Of a DNA stretch of 64,000 nucleotides, positions 17,435-25,612 are shown one piece after another. How positions within the stretch are numbered: position 1 is the first letter of the stretch; each line of letters opens with the position of its first letter. The stretch is from the NCBI RefSeq assembly GCF_014652915.1, contig NZ_BMZS01000002.1, forward strand, positions 591,711 through 655,710. The letters run 5' to 3'. The notes beneath the pieces are model-generated. The model did no database searches, was not told the DNA's origin, and saw only the letters and a list, made by a program, of their open reading frames with translations. Source of the DNA: Thalassobaculum fulvum. GTDB lineage: Bacteria > Pseudomonadota > Alphaproteobacteria > Thalassobaculales > Thalassobaculaceae. Made by a program: the position numbers and the translations under genes.

Positions 17435-18295
17435 GTGAAACTGAAATCCATCCTACCCGTGGCTTTGGGCGCGCTCGCCATCGGCTTCGGCGCTTCGGAC
17501 CTGCGCGCCGAGCCGGTGGACGACAAGCTGATCATCGACGGCGAGAAGGAGATGATCACGCGGACCAAGGCCCCCGAGGGCCATCCTTTCGACGAGGTGC
17601 TCTCGGGGTGGCTGTTCCGCACCCCCGAGACCCGTGCCATGGAGGCCGACTCCTTCCAGAACCCGGCCATGCTGTACGTCGAGCGCGGCGCCGAGATCTG
17701 GAACACGGTCGACGGCGCGGCCGGCAAGTCGTGCGCCTCGTGCCACGGTGATGCCGCCGAATCGATGAAGAACGTCGGCGCCCACTATCCGAAGTGGAAC
17801 GCCGCCGCCGGCAAGCCGTACAACATCGAGCTGCAGGTCAACGACTGCCGCGCGAAGAACATGCAGGCGGAGCCGTACAAGTTCGACCATGCCGACCAGA
17901 AGGCGCTGGTCACCTTCATCAAGCACCAGTCACTGGGCACCCCGATGGGGATCGACCTCAGCCAGGGCGAGATGAAGAGCTGGTGGGAGAAGGGCAAGGA
18001 CCTCTACTACACCCGCACCGGCCAGCTGAACCTAGCCTGCGCTTCCTGCCACGAGGCCAATGCCGGCAAGTACATCCGCGCCGACCATCTGAGCCAGGGC
18101 AACGTCAACGGCTTCCCGACCTACCGCCTGAAGCAGGCCAACATGGTGTCGCTGCACAACCGCTTCCGCGGCTGCATCCGCGACACCCGCGCCGAACAGC
18201 CAAAGGCGTTCTCCGACGAACTGATGGCGCTCGAGGTGTACGTCACCTGGCGCGGTACCGGCCTGTCGATCGAGACCCCGGCGGTCCGGCAGTAA
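17435..18295 (+). CDS. soxA: Sulfur oxidation c-type cytochrome SoxA (dihaem type)
   Basis: A 286-residue periplasmic cytochrome with a signal peptide (LPVALGALAIGFGASDLRA). Two CASCH haem motifs, at about residues 98 and 197, make it the dihaem form. The active-site cysteine lies in RGCIRDTRAEQ near residue 247; in the SoxAX family that cysteine is modified to a persulfide and ligates the active haem. I use the GTG at 17435 (GGGAGGA upstream), as for soxX. It is followed by a strong hairpin and then soxB. Confidence 0.95.
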   Translation: MKLKSILPVALGALAIGFGASDLRAEPVDDKLIIDGEKEMITRTKAPEGHPFDEVLSGWLFRTPETRAMEADSFQNPAMLYVERGAEIWNTVDGAAGKSCASCHGDAAESMKNVGAHYPKWNAAAGKPYNIELQVNDCRAKNMQAEPYKFDHADQKALVTFIKHQSLGTPMGIDLSQGEMKSWWEKGKDLYYTRTGQLNLACASCHEANAGKYIRADHLSQGNVNGFPTYRLKQANMVSLHNRFRGCIRDTRAEQPKAFSDELMALEVYVTWRGTGLSIETPAVRQ

Positions 18296-18303
18296 CAACA
18301 CCG

Positions 18304-18334
18304 GGGCGGCGCGGGCCGACTGCCCGCGCCGCCC
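18304..18334. other. 13-bp perfect hairpin between soxA and soxB
   Basis: GGGCGGCGCGGGC (18304-18316) pairs perfectly with 18322-18334 around a 5-base loop. No T-tract follows, so intrinsic termination is unlikely. It may instead stabilise the upstream soxXYZA message or tune expression of soxB onward. Confidence 0.6.
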
Positions 18335-18416
18335 TCGAATTCAAGCTCGACGCATCGCAACGGCCGCCGCGGAACAGTGCCGTTCCGCCGACGGAGGCGG
18401 CTTGCCGGAGGATCGG

Positions 18417-20108
18417 ATGTTTTCACGGCGCGAGTTCCTGATGGCCGCCACGGCGGTCACCGCCATCCTCGGACCCGGAGCGGTCGGGCGCTGGAGCCGG
18501 GCCGCCGCCCAGCAGAAGCTGACCGAAGCCGACCTGCTGGACATGGCGCCGCACGGCAACGTCACCCTGGTCCACATCACCGACATCCACGCCCAGCTGA
18601 AGCCGCTGTACTTCCGCGAGCCGTCGATCAACCTCGGCGTCGGCGAGGTCGCCGGCCTGCCGCCGCACGTCACCGGCGCCGACTTCCTCAAGCTCTACAA
18701 CATCCGGCCCGGCACCCCGCACGCCTACGCGCTGACCTCGGAGGACTTCGAGGCGCTGGCGCGGCAGTACGGCAAGATGGGCGGGCTCGACCGGGCGGCC
18801 CGCATCGTCAAGCGGATCCGCGACGAGCGCGGCGACTCCATGCTGCTGCTCGACGGCGGCGACACCTGGCAGGGCAGCTACACCGCCAACAAGACCCTCG
18901 GCGCCGACATGGTCGAGGTCATGAACGCCCTGAAGCCGGACGCCATGACCGGGCACTGGGAGTTCACCTACGGCACCGACCGGGTCAAGGAACTGGTCGA
19001 CAGCCTCCCGTTCGCGTTCCTCGGCGGCAACATCTACGACGCCGAATGGAACGAGCCGGCATTCGAGGCATACCGGATCTTCGAGCGCGGTGGTGTCAAG
19101 ATCGGCGTGATCGGCCAGGCGTTCCCGTACACGCCGATCGCCAACCCGCGCTGGATGTTCCCGAACTGGTCGTTCGGCATCCGCGAGACCGACGTGGCCA
19201 AGAACGTCGAGGCGGTCAAGGCCGAGGGCGCCGAACTGGTGGTGCTGCTGTCGCACAACGGCTTCGACGTCGACCGCAAGCTGGCGTCCCGGGTGCCCGG
19301 CATCGACGTCATCCTGACCGGCCACACCCACGACGCGCTGCCGGAACCGGTCAAGGTCGGCGACACCCTGGTGATCGCCTCCGGCTCGAACGGCAAGTTC
19401 GTCTCGCGCCTCGACCTCGACGTCCGGGACGGCAAGGTCAAGGGCTACAGCTACCGGCTGATCCCGGTGTTCTCCGATGTCATCGGCTCCGACCCGGAGG
19501 TCGCCGGGCTGATCGACAAGGTGCGTGCGCCGTACGAGGCCGAACTCGGCCGCAAGCTCGCGACCACCGAATCGCTGCTGTACCGGCGCGGCAACTTCAA
19601 CGGCACCTTCGACGACCTGATCTGCCAGGCCCTGCTGGCCGAGCGCGACGCCGAGATCGCCCTGTCGCCGGGCTTCCGCTGGGGCACCTCGCTGCTGCCG
19701 GGCCAGGACATCACGGTCGAGGACCTGCACAACGCCTGCGCCATGACCTACCCGGCGGCCTACCGCTCGCCGATGACCGGCCAGCTGATCAAGGACATCC
19801 TCGAGGACGTGGCCGACAACCTGTTCAACGCCGATCCCTATTACCAGCAGGGCGGCGACATGGTCCGGGTCGGCGGCATGGGCTATCGGATCGACCCGAC
19901 GGCTGCGATCGGCAGCCGGATTTCCGAGATGACCGTCCTGAAGACCGGCGAGGCCGTGAAGCCCGACCGCGAATACGTGGTCGCCGGCTGGGCGTCGGTC
20001 AACGAGGGCACCGAGGGGCCGCCGGTGTGGGACGTCGTCGAAGCCCATCTCGCCCGCAACCCCGTTGTCCGGCTGGAGGAGAACCGGTCGGTGAAGGTGA
20101 CGTCATGA
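18417..20108 (+). CDS. soxB: Thiosulfohydrolase SoxB
   Basis: A 563-residue TAT-exported dimanganese hydrolase of the 5'-nucleotidase superfamily. The signal contains SRREFLMAATAVTAIL. The metallophosphoesterase domain shows HITDIHAQLKP, DGGDTWQGS, GHWEFTYG and LTGHTHDA; the C-terminal nucleotidase domain starts around residue 380. SoxB releases sulfate from the SoxY-bound sulfonate. The ATG at 18417 follows GGAGG at the right distance; an earlier in-frame TTG at 18402 has none. It overlaps soxC as ATGA. Confidence 0.95.
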   Translation: MFSRREFLMAATAVTAILGPGAVGRWSRAAAQQKLTEADLLDMAPHGNVTLVHITDIHAQLKPLYFREPSINLGVGEVAGLPPHVTGADFLKLYNIRPGTPHAYALTSEDFEALARQYGKMGGLDRAARIVKRIRDERGDSMLLLDGGDTWQGSYTANKTLGADMVEVMNALKPDAMTGHWEFTYGTDRVKELVDSLPFAFLGGNIYDAEWNEPAFEAYRIFERGGVKIGVIGQAFPYTPIANPRWMFPNWSFGIRETDVAKNVEAVKAEGAELVVLLSHNGFDVDRKLASRVPGIDVILTGHTHDALPEPVKVGDTLVIASGSNGKFVSRLDLDVRDGKVKGYSYRLIPVFSDVIGSDPEVAGLIDKVRAPYEAELGRKLATTESLLYRRGNFNGTFDDLICQALLAERDAEIALSPGFRWGTSLLPGQDITVEDLHNACAMTYPAAYRSPMTGQLIKDILEDVADNLFNADPYYQQGGDMVRVGGMGYRIDPTAAIGSRISEMTVLKTGEAVKPDREYVVAGWASVNEGTEGPPVWDVVEAHLARNPVVRLEENRSVKVTS

Positions 20109-21430
20109 GCCGTACCCCGTCGTCGAGGAGCACGATGACCGAGAAGACCGAAACCAAGGATGAAACCGTCGCGACCAGCCGGCGCCGGTTCCTGACCGGC
20201 AGCCTGGCCGCCGGCGGCGCGGCGATGGCCGCCGGCCTTGCGACCGCCGGGCCGGCGGCGGCCCAAGGCGAATCCGTCATCACCGAGATCCAGGACTGGA
20301 ACCGCTACCTGGGCGACGGCGTGGTGAGCCAGCCCTACGGCGTACCGTCGCGCTACGAGGCCAATGTGGTGCGCCGCGACGTCGAGTGGCTGACCGCCTC
20401 GCGCGAGAGCTCGGTGAGCTTTACCCCGCTGCACGAACTGGACGGCATCATCACGCCGAACGGCCTGTGCTTCGAGCGGCATCACGCCGGCATCGCGGAG
20501 ATCGAGCCGTCGCAGCACCGTCTGATGATCAACGGCCTGGTCGACACCCCGCTGGTGTTCACCATGCAGGACCTGATGCGGTTCCCGCGCGAGAACCACG
20601 TCTACTTCCTGGAGTGTGCGGCCAACTCCGGCATGGAATGGCGCGGCGCCCAGCTGAACGGCTGCCAGTACACCCACGGCATGGTGCACTGCGTGGTCTA
20701 TACCGGGGTCAAGCTGAAGCACCTCCTCGGAGAGGCCGGCGTCAAGACCAATGCCAAGTGGATCCTGCCGGAGGGCGCGGATTCGGCCGCGATGACCCGC
20801 TCGATCCCGCTCGAGAAGGCGCTCGACGATTGCCTGGTGGCGTTCAAGATGAACGGCGAGGCGCTGCGCCCCGAGCAGGGCTATCCGGTCCGGCTGGTGG
20901 TGCCGGGCTGGGAAGGCAACATGTGGGTCAAGTGGCTGCGCCGGCTCGAGGTCGGCGACCAGCCCTGGCACCAGCGCGAGGAGACGTCGAAATACACCGA
21001 CCTCCTGGCCAACGGAAAGGCCCGCCGGTTCACCTGGGTGATGGACGTGAAGTCGGTCATCACCAGCCCGAGCCCGCAGGCGCCGATCCGGCACGGGCGC
21101 GGCAGGGCCGTGATCTCCGGCCTGGCCTGGTCCGGCAACGGCAAGATCAAGCGGGTCGACGTATCGATCGACGGCGGCCGCAACTGGACCACGGCCCGGC
21201 TCGACGGCCCCAGCCTCGACAAGGCCCTGCACCGCTTCTACCTGGACATCGACTGGGACGGCTCGGAGCTGCTGCTGCAGTCGCGGGCGATCGACGAGGC
21301 CGGCTTCGTCCAGCCGACCAAGAACGAGTTGCGTGCCGCCCGCGGCGAGAACTCGATCTACCACAACAACGGAATCCAGACCTGGTATGTCAAAGCCGAC
21401 GGGACGGTCGAGAATGTTGAAGTCTCCTAG
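20105..21430 (+). CDS. soxC: Sulfane dehydrogenase subunit SoxC (molybdopterin)
   Basis: A 441-residue TAT-exported sulfite-oxidase-family molybdenum protein. The signal reads SRRRFLTGSLAAGG. The molybdopterin domain includes YFLECAANSG, whose cysteine ligates Mo, and the C-terminal dimerisation domain starts around residue 310 (GRGRAVISGLAWSG). With SoxD it oxidises the outer sulfane sulfur on SoxY. The ATG at 20105 overlaps the soxB stop; a second ATG at 20135 with GAGGAG upstream is also possible and would only shorten the region before the signal. Confidence 0.94.
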   Translation: MSRTPSSRSTMTEKTETKDETVATSRRRFLTGSLAAGGAAMAAGLATAGPAAAQGESVITEIQDWNRYLGDGVVSQPYGVPSRYEANVVRRDVEWLTASRESSVSFTPLHELDGIITPNGLCFERHHAGIAEIEPSQHRLMINGLVDTPLVFTMQDLMRFPRENHVYFLECAANSGMEWRGAQLNGCQYTHGMVHCVVYTGVKLKHLLGEAGVKTNAKWILPEGADSAAMTRSIPLEKALDDCLVAFKMNGEALRPEQGYPVRLVVPGWEGNMWVKWLRRLEVGDQPWHQREETSKYTDLLANGKARRFTWVMDVKSVITSPSPQAPIRHGRGRAVISGLAWSGNGKIKRVDVSIDGGRNWTTARLDGPSLDKALHRFYLDIDWDGSELLLQSRAIDEAGFVQPTKNELRAARGENSIYHNNGIQTWYVKADGTVENVEVS

Positions 21431-22505
21431 CGCAGCCCTGCTCCTCGGCGCCGCCCTGCTGGTCGCCGGTCCCGCCCTGGCCGCCGGCGACGCCGGCAAG
21501 GGTGAGCGCGTGTACAAGAAGTGCGCGGCCTGTCATCAGGTCGGCGAAGGCGCCAAGAACCGGGTCGGCCCGGAACTGAACGACCTGATCGGCCGGACCG
21601 CCGGTTCGGTCGACGGGTTCAAGTATTCCAAGGCCATGACCGAGGCCGGTGCCGGCGGGCTGGTGTGGGACGAGACGACGCTCGACGCGTATCTCGAATC
21701 GCCCCGGACCGCCATCAAGGGCACCCGGATGGCGTTTCCCGGCATCAAGGAGGCCGACGACCGCGCCGACGTGATCGCCTATCTGGCGACGTTCTCCAAG
21801 CAGGCCGCCGCTCCGGCCCCTGCCGAGACCAAGACGGCGGAGGCGACGCCCGCCCCGGCGCCGACGGCCGCGGTACCGGCAGCGGACGCGGCGGTTCCGA
21901 CGCACGGCGTGTTCCATCTCGGCCGTGCGGCGACCGCGGACGAGATCGCCGCCTGGGACATCGACGTTCGCCCGGACGGCGTCGGCCTGCCGGAGGGCCG
22001 CGGCACGGCGGCCGACGGCGAGGTGCTGTTCACCGAGCGCTGCGCCAGCTGCCACGGCGACTTCGGCGAAGGGGCCGGGCGCTGGCCGGTGCTGGCCGGC
22101 GGCCGCGACACGCTGAAGGCCGACCGCCCCGAGAAGACCATCGGCTCCTACTGGCCGTATCTCTCGACGGTGTACGACTACGTGCGCCGGGCCATGCCGT
22201 TCGGCGACGCGCGGTCGCTCAGCGACGACGAGGTGTATGCGATCACCGCCTACCTGCTTTACCTGAACGACGTTGTGACCGACGATAGCTTCGAGCTGTC
22301 GCGCGAGAACTTCACCTCGGTAAAACTGCCGAACGAGGAGAACTTCATCGCCGACGACCGGAGCGCGGAGCCTCACTACGCCGGCAAGGTCGAGCCGTGC
22401 ATGAAAGACTGCAAGGCCGAGGTGAAGATCACCATGCGGGCGCGGGTCCTGGATGTGACCCCGGAAGCCGGCAAGGAGAACGAGGGTACTACCAAGGTCG
22501 ACTGA
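21414..22505 (+). CDS. soxD: Sulfane dehydrogenase cytochrome subunit SoxD
   Basis: A 363-residue periplasmic dihaem cytochrome c overlapping soxC by 17 bases. After the signal peptide the first cytochrome domain carries CAACH, and an Ala/Pro/Thr linker (about residues 130-160) leads to a second domain with CASCH. A third cysteine pair near the end (EPCMKDCKAEV) has no CH and is not a haem site. SoxD takes electrons from SoxC. Presence of SoxCD predicts full oxidation of thiosulfate to sulfate without sulfur globules. Confidence 0.94.
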   Translation: MLKSPSAALLLGAALLVAGPALAAGDAGKGERVYKKCAACHQVGEGAKNRVGPELNDLIGRTAGSVDGFKYSKAMTEAGAGGLVWDETTLDAYLESPRTAIKGTRMAFPGIKEADDRADVIAYLATFSKQAAAPAPAETKTAEATPAPAPTAAVPAADAAVPTHGVFHLGRAATADEIAAWDIDVRPDGVGLPEGRGTAADGEVLFTERCASCHGDFGEGAGRWPVLAGGRDTLKADRPEKTIGSYWPYLSTVYDYVRRAMPFGDARSLSDDEVYAITAYLLYLNDVVTDDSFELSRENFTSVKLPNEENFIADDRSAEPHYAGKVEPCMKDCKAEVKITMRARVLDVTPEAGKENEGTTKVD

Positions 22506-22506
22506 C

Positions 22507-22528
22507 CGGCGGGCGGGGCCGCCCGCCG
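22507..22528. other. GC-rich hairpin after soxD
   Basis: CGGCGGGCGG and CCGCCCGCCG face each other with almost no loop in the soxD-cytochrome gap. No T-run follows. It could slow 3' decay of the upstream message. Confidence 0.45.
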
Positions 22529-22546
22529 ACGAGGAGACAGGGACGG

Positions 22547-22891
22547 ATGACGACAGCCGGACACCTCCGCAGGGCACTGCTGGCGGTGCCGGCTGTTCCT
22601 GTTCTGCTGCTGGCCGAGCTGTCGCCGGCGTCCGGCCCGGCGGCCCCCGCCGGCGACCCCGTCTATGGCGAGTATCTCTCCACGCAGTGCGTTACCTGCC
22701 ACCATTCCGGCGCTTCCGAGGGCAGCATCCCGCCGATCGTCGGCCTGCCGCCATCCGCCTTCGTCGACGCGCTGTTGTCCTACAAGAACGGCGAGCGTGA
22801 AAACCAGGTCATGCGCAACGTGACGAGCACGCTCGGGCTCGAGGAGATATCGGCCCTCGCCGCGTACTTCGCCTCGCTGTCGCCGAACTGA
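22547..22891 (+). CDS. Small c-type cytochrome, SoxE-like subunit for the SoxF flavoprotein
   Basis: A 114-residue exported monohaem cytochrome c with a signal peptide (RRALLAVPAVPVLLLAEL) and one haem motif, CVTCH, near residue 48. A late Met is in ENQVMRNVT, and the final helix is LAAYFASL. It lies 28 bases before the flavocytochrome-c type soxF, like the cytochrome partner (SoxE/FccA) of sulfide dehydrogenase. It is smaller than the dihaem SoxE of Paracoccus and closer to a single FccA domain. Confidence 0.82.
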   Translation: MTTAGHLRRALLAVPAVPVLLLAELSPASGPAAPAGDPVYGEYLSTQCVTCHHSGASEGSIPPIVGLPPSAFVDALLSYKNGERENQVMRNVTSTLGLEEISALAAYFASLSPN

Positions 22892-22919
22892 CGCGAGGTT
22901 TTCACCAGGGAGGACTGCC

Positions 22920-24194
22920 ATGCTGCCGCTCAGCCGTCGTCGTTTCGGACTGATATCCGGGGCCACGCTAGCCGGACTAGCCGCCCCCAACGTCCTGCGA
23001 GCCCAAGGCAAACCCCGTGTGGTCGTCCTCGGCGGCGGCGCCGGCGGCGGCACCGCGGCCCGTCAGATCGCCAAGGACAGCGCCGGCGCGATCGACGTGA
23101 CGCTGATCGAGCAGAATGCGCGCTACACCACCTGCTTCTTCTCGAACCTGTATCTCGGCGGGTTCCGCGACTTCGACTCCATCACCCACGGCTACGACAA
23201 GCTCGCCTCCGGTTACGGCATCAAGGTCGTCAACGCCCGCGCCGCCGCCGTCGACCGCGACGCCAAGCAGGTGGTCATGGCCGACGGCTCGAAGGTCCCG
23301 TACGACCGCCTGGTGGTCTCGCCCGGCATCGACCTGATCTGGGATTCGGTCCCCGGCTACTCGGAGGCCGCCAGCGAGACCATGCCGCATGCCTGGAAGG
23401 CGGGACCGCAGACCCGGCTGCTGAAGGCCAGGCTCGACGCCGTCGAGAACGGCCAGCAGATCGTCATGGTGGCGCCGCCGAACCCGTATCGCTGCCCGCC
23501 GGGCCCCTACGAACGCGCCTCGATGATGGCGCACGTGCTCAAGGCCAAGGGCCATACCGGCGCGAAGGTCGTCATTCTCGACCCGAAGCCGAAATTCTCC
23601 AAGCAGGGCCTGTTCGCCGAGGGCTGGGAGAAGCACTACCCCGGCATGGTCGAGTGGTACGGCCCGGACGTGCACGGCGGGATCAAGGCCGTCGATCCGG
23701 CCTCCGGAACCGTGACCACCGATCTGGACACCTTCAAGGGGGCCCTGGTCAACGTCATTCCGGCGCAACGGGCCGGCACCATCGCCGCGGAGGCCGGCCT
23801 CACCGACGCCAGCGGCTTCTGCCCGATCGACCCGAACTCGATGCGGTCCAAGGCCGACGAGTCGATCTTCGTGGTGGGCGACGCCAGCATCGCCGGCGAC
23901 ATGCCGAAATCGGCCTTCTCGGCGAACAGCCAGGCCAAAGTCGCGGCCATGGCGGTCCGCGGCGACCTGACCGACTCCCGCGTGTTCCCGGCGCGCTACA
24001 GCAACACCTGCTGGAGCCTGATCGCGCCCAACGACGACGTGAAGGTCGGCGCGCAGTACACCGCGTCGGAGACCAAGATCGCCTCGGCCTCGAGCTTCGT
24101 CAGCCAGACCGGGGAACCCGCCGACCTTCGGCAGCACAACTACACCGAATCGCTCAGCTGGTACGAAAGCATCACCGCCGACATCTTCGGCTGA
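22920..24194 (+). CDS. soxF: Flavoprotein of sulfide dehydrogenase type, SoxF
   Basis: A 424-residue TAT-exported FAD protein (SRRRFGLISGATLAG). The dinucleotide-binding motif VVVLGGGAGGGTAAR follows the signal, and a second FAD motif is in SIFVVGDASI. The redox cysteine regions TTCFFSNLYLGG and FCPIDPNS, and the RCPPGPYERASM segment, match FccB. The C-terminal sulfide-dehydrogenase domain contains SNTCWSLIAP. It likely oxidises sulfide with the adjacent cytochrome, or supports thiosulfate oxidation as SoxF does in Paracoccus. AGGGAGGA precedes the ATG. Confidence 0.92.
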   Translation: MLPLSRRRFGLISGATLAGLAAPNVLRAQGKPRVVVLGGGAGGGTAARQIAKDSAGAIDVTLIEQNARYTTCFFSNLYLGGFRDFDSITHGYDKLASGYGIKVVNARAAAVDRDAKQVVMADGSKVPYDRLVVSPGIDLIWDSVPGYSEAASETMPHAWKAGPQTRLLKARLDAVENGQQIVMVAPPNPYRCPPGPYERASMMAHVLKAKGHTGAKVVILDPKPKFSKQGLFAEGWEKHYPGMVEWYGPDVHGGIKAVDPASGTVTTDLDTFKGALVNVIPAQRAGTIAAEAGLTDASGFCPIDPNSMRSKADESIFVVGDASIAGDMPKSAFSANSQAKVAAMAVRGDLTDSRVFPARYSNTCWSLIAPNDDVKVGAQYTASETKIASASSFVSQTGEPADLRQHNYTESLSWYESITADIFG

Positions 24195-24231
24195 CCGGCA
24201 TCCGGCTTCGGTGATTTCGACGCGTCGCAGG

Positions 24232-24257
24232 CGCCCGGGAGCGATCCCGGGCGTTTT
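24232..24257 (+). terminator. Rho-independent terminator after soxF
   Basis: CGCCCGGGA (24232-24240) and TCCCGGGCG (24245-24253) form a perfect 9-bp stem with a GCGA (GNRA) tetraloop, followed directly by TTTT. It closes the soxV-soxF operon and separates it from the YeeE pair. Confidence 0.85.
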
Positions 24258-24293
24258 GCCGTGCGCGACCGCCCGCCCCCGCGGCGCACCGGA

Positions 24294-24334
24294 TTGACCT
24301 GGGTCAATGCCCACTCAACAGAAATTCCTAATGT
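24294..24334 (+). promoter_or_regulatory. FNR/FixK-type box and promoter before the YeeE pair
   Basis: TTGACCTGGGTCAA (24294-24307) is a perfect TTGAC-N4-GTCAA palindrome. A -10-like TAATGT stands at 24329-24334, which places the box centre at about -41.5 from the expected start: class II activator geometry. The first YeeE gene starts at 24410. Confidence 0.7.
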
Positions 24335-24409
24335 AACGAATACGCGCATGGGACCGCCGTCGGGCGGCTCGCGTGCCGGCGATCTCCGCATCCCTGTTCG
24401 GAGGGTTTC

Positions 24410-24937
24410 ATGTCTGAGGTGTCGTTGCGGGACCGGGCGTGGTCGCCCTATCTCGCCGGCGTGGTGATCGGGCTCCTCCAGATCCCCGCCTTCCTGCTCA
24501 TCGAGACGGCGCTGGGTGCGTCGTCGTCCTATGTGACCGTCGGCGGGCTGCTCGCCTCGGTGGTCGACCCGTCGGTCACGGAGATCGACTACGTCGCCAA
24601 GCACGTCGCCGCGACCGCCAAGAACTGGTGGCAGGTCGCCCTGGTGGTCGGCGTCGCGCTCGGCGCGTTCGCGTCGATGCGGCTGTCCGGCGCGCGCCGG
24701 CATCCGGTCTCCCCGATCTGGACGCGGGCGCTCGGCACCCCGAGCGCCGCGGTCCGCTATGCCGTCGCGTTCGCCGGCGGCTTCGTGATGCTGATCGGCG
24801 CCCGGATCGCCGGCGGCTGCACCAGCGGGCACGGCCTGTCGGGCGTCTCCCAGCTCGCGGTCAGCTCGACCATCTCGGTGGCCGCGATGTTCGCCGGCGG
24901 CATCCTGGTGTCGCTTCTGCTTCTGCGCCGCGTCTGA
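24410..24937 (+). CDS. YeeE/YedE family membrane protein, N-terminal-type half
   Basis: A 175-residue membrane protein with about four to five helices and the family motif GARIAGGCTSGHGLSGVSQL. It corresponds to one half of a full YeeE/YedE transporter; the next gene supplies the other. Such split pairs (PmpA/PmpB type) are predicted transporters of a sulfur compound and are often near rhodanese or persulfide genes. Placement just after soxF fits sulfur movement, but a separate promoter with an FNR-type box suggests control by oxygen or redox state. Confidence 0.85.
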   Translation: MSEVSLRDRAWSPYLAGVVIGLLQIPAFLLIETALGASSSYVTVGGLLASVVDPSVTEIDYVAKHVAATAKNWWQVALVVGVALGAFASMRLSGARRHPVSPIWTRALGTPSAAVRYAVAFAGGFVMLIGARIAGGCTSGHGLSGVSQLAVSSTISVAAMFAGGILVSLLLLRRV

Positions 24938-24964
24938 GCGCGGACGGGTCTTGGAGGACCGGAC

Positions 24965-25591
24965 ATGTCAATCGTGACGGCAGTGCTGATCGGACTGGCG
25001 ATGGGGGCGGTGTTCGGCCTCGCGCTGGAGAAGTCGCGCGTCTTCGAACCCGGCATGATCGTCGGGCAGATGCAGCTTCGAAACTTCATCATGCTCAAGG
25101 TGTTCCTGACCGCGGTCGCGACCGGGGCGGTGGTGCTCGCCGTCCTGCACGGCGCCGGGCTGGTCACGCTGCACGTGAAGGCGACGGTCTACGCCGCGAA
25201 CATCGTCGGCGGGCTGCTGCTCGGCGGCGGCATCGCGCTGGCCGGGGCCTGCCCCGGAACGATCCTGGCGCAGGTCGGCGTCGGCTACCGGGATGCGGTC
25301 TTCACCCTGCTGGGTGGGATCGCCGGCGCCGTCGCCTTCAGCTATGCCGAGCCGGCGCTGGCGCCGGTGCTGCTGACCGGCGGTCCCGGCAAGCTCACCT
25401 TCGCCGACCTCGCCGGGTTGCCGTACTGGGTGCTCGCGCTCGCCCTCGCGGCGGCGCTGCTGGTGGCGTTGTACGCCCTCGAGGGCTGGCGTCCGTGGCG
25501 CCGCGACCTGGGCGAGGACGTCGACGGCCTGCACACGAGCGGCGGCCGGGGCACCGGCGTCCCGGGCGGCCATCCCAGCCCGGCCGAATGA
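24965..25591 (+). CDS. YeeE/YedE family membrane protein, C-terminal-type half
   Basis: A 208-residue partner of the preceding gene. It has about five helices and the conserved GGIALAGACPGTILAQVG motif, whose cysteine matches the one in the first half. EKSRVFEPGMIVGQMQLRNF is the usual opening of the second-half family. A hydrophilic tail of about 30 residues (RRDLGEDVDGLHTSGG) follows the last helix. The two halves should form one transporter. AGGAC precedes the ATG 27 bases after the first half. It is convergent with the kinase gene. Confidence 0.85.
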   Translation: MSIVTAVLIGLAMGAVFGLALEKSRVFEPGMIVGQMQLRNFIMLKVFLTAVATGAVVLAVLHGAGLVTLHVKATVYAANIVGGLLLGGGIALAGACPGTILAQVGVGYRDAVFTLLGGIAGAVAFSYAEPALAPVLLTGGPGKLTFADLAGLPYWVLALALAAALLVALYALEGWRPWRRDLGEDVDGLHTSGGRGTGVPGGHPSPAE

Positions 25592-25612
25592 GCCGGACCC
25601 GGCGGCCTGCGG

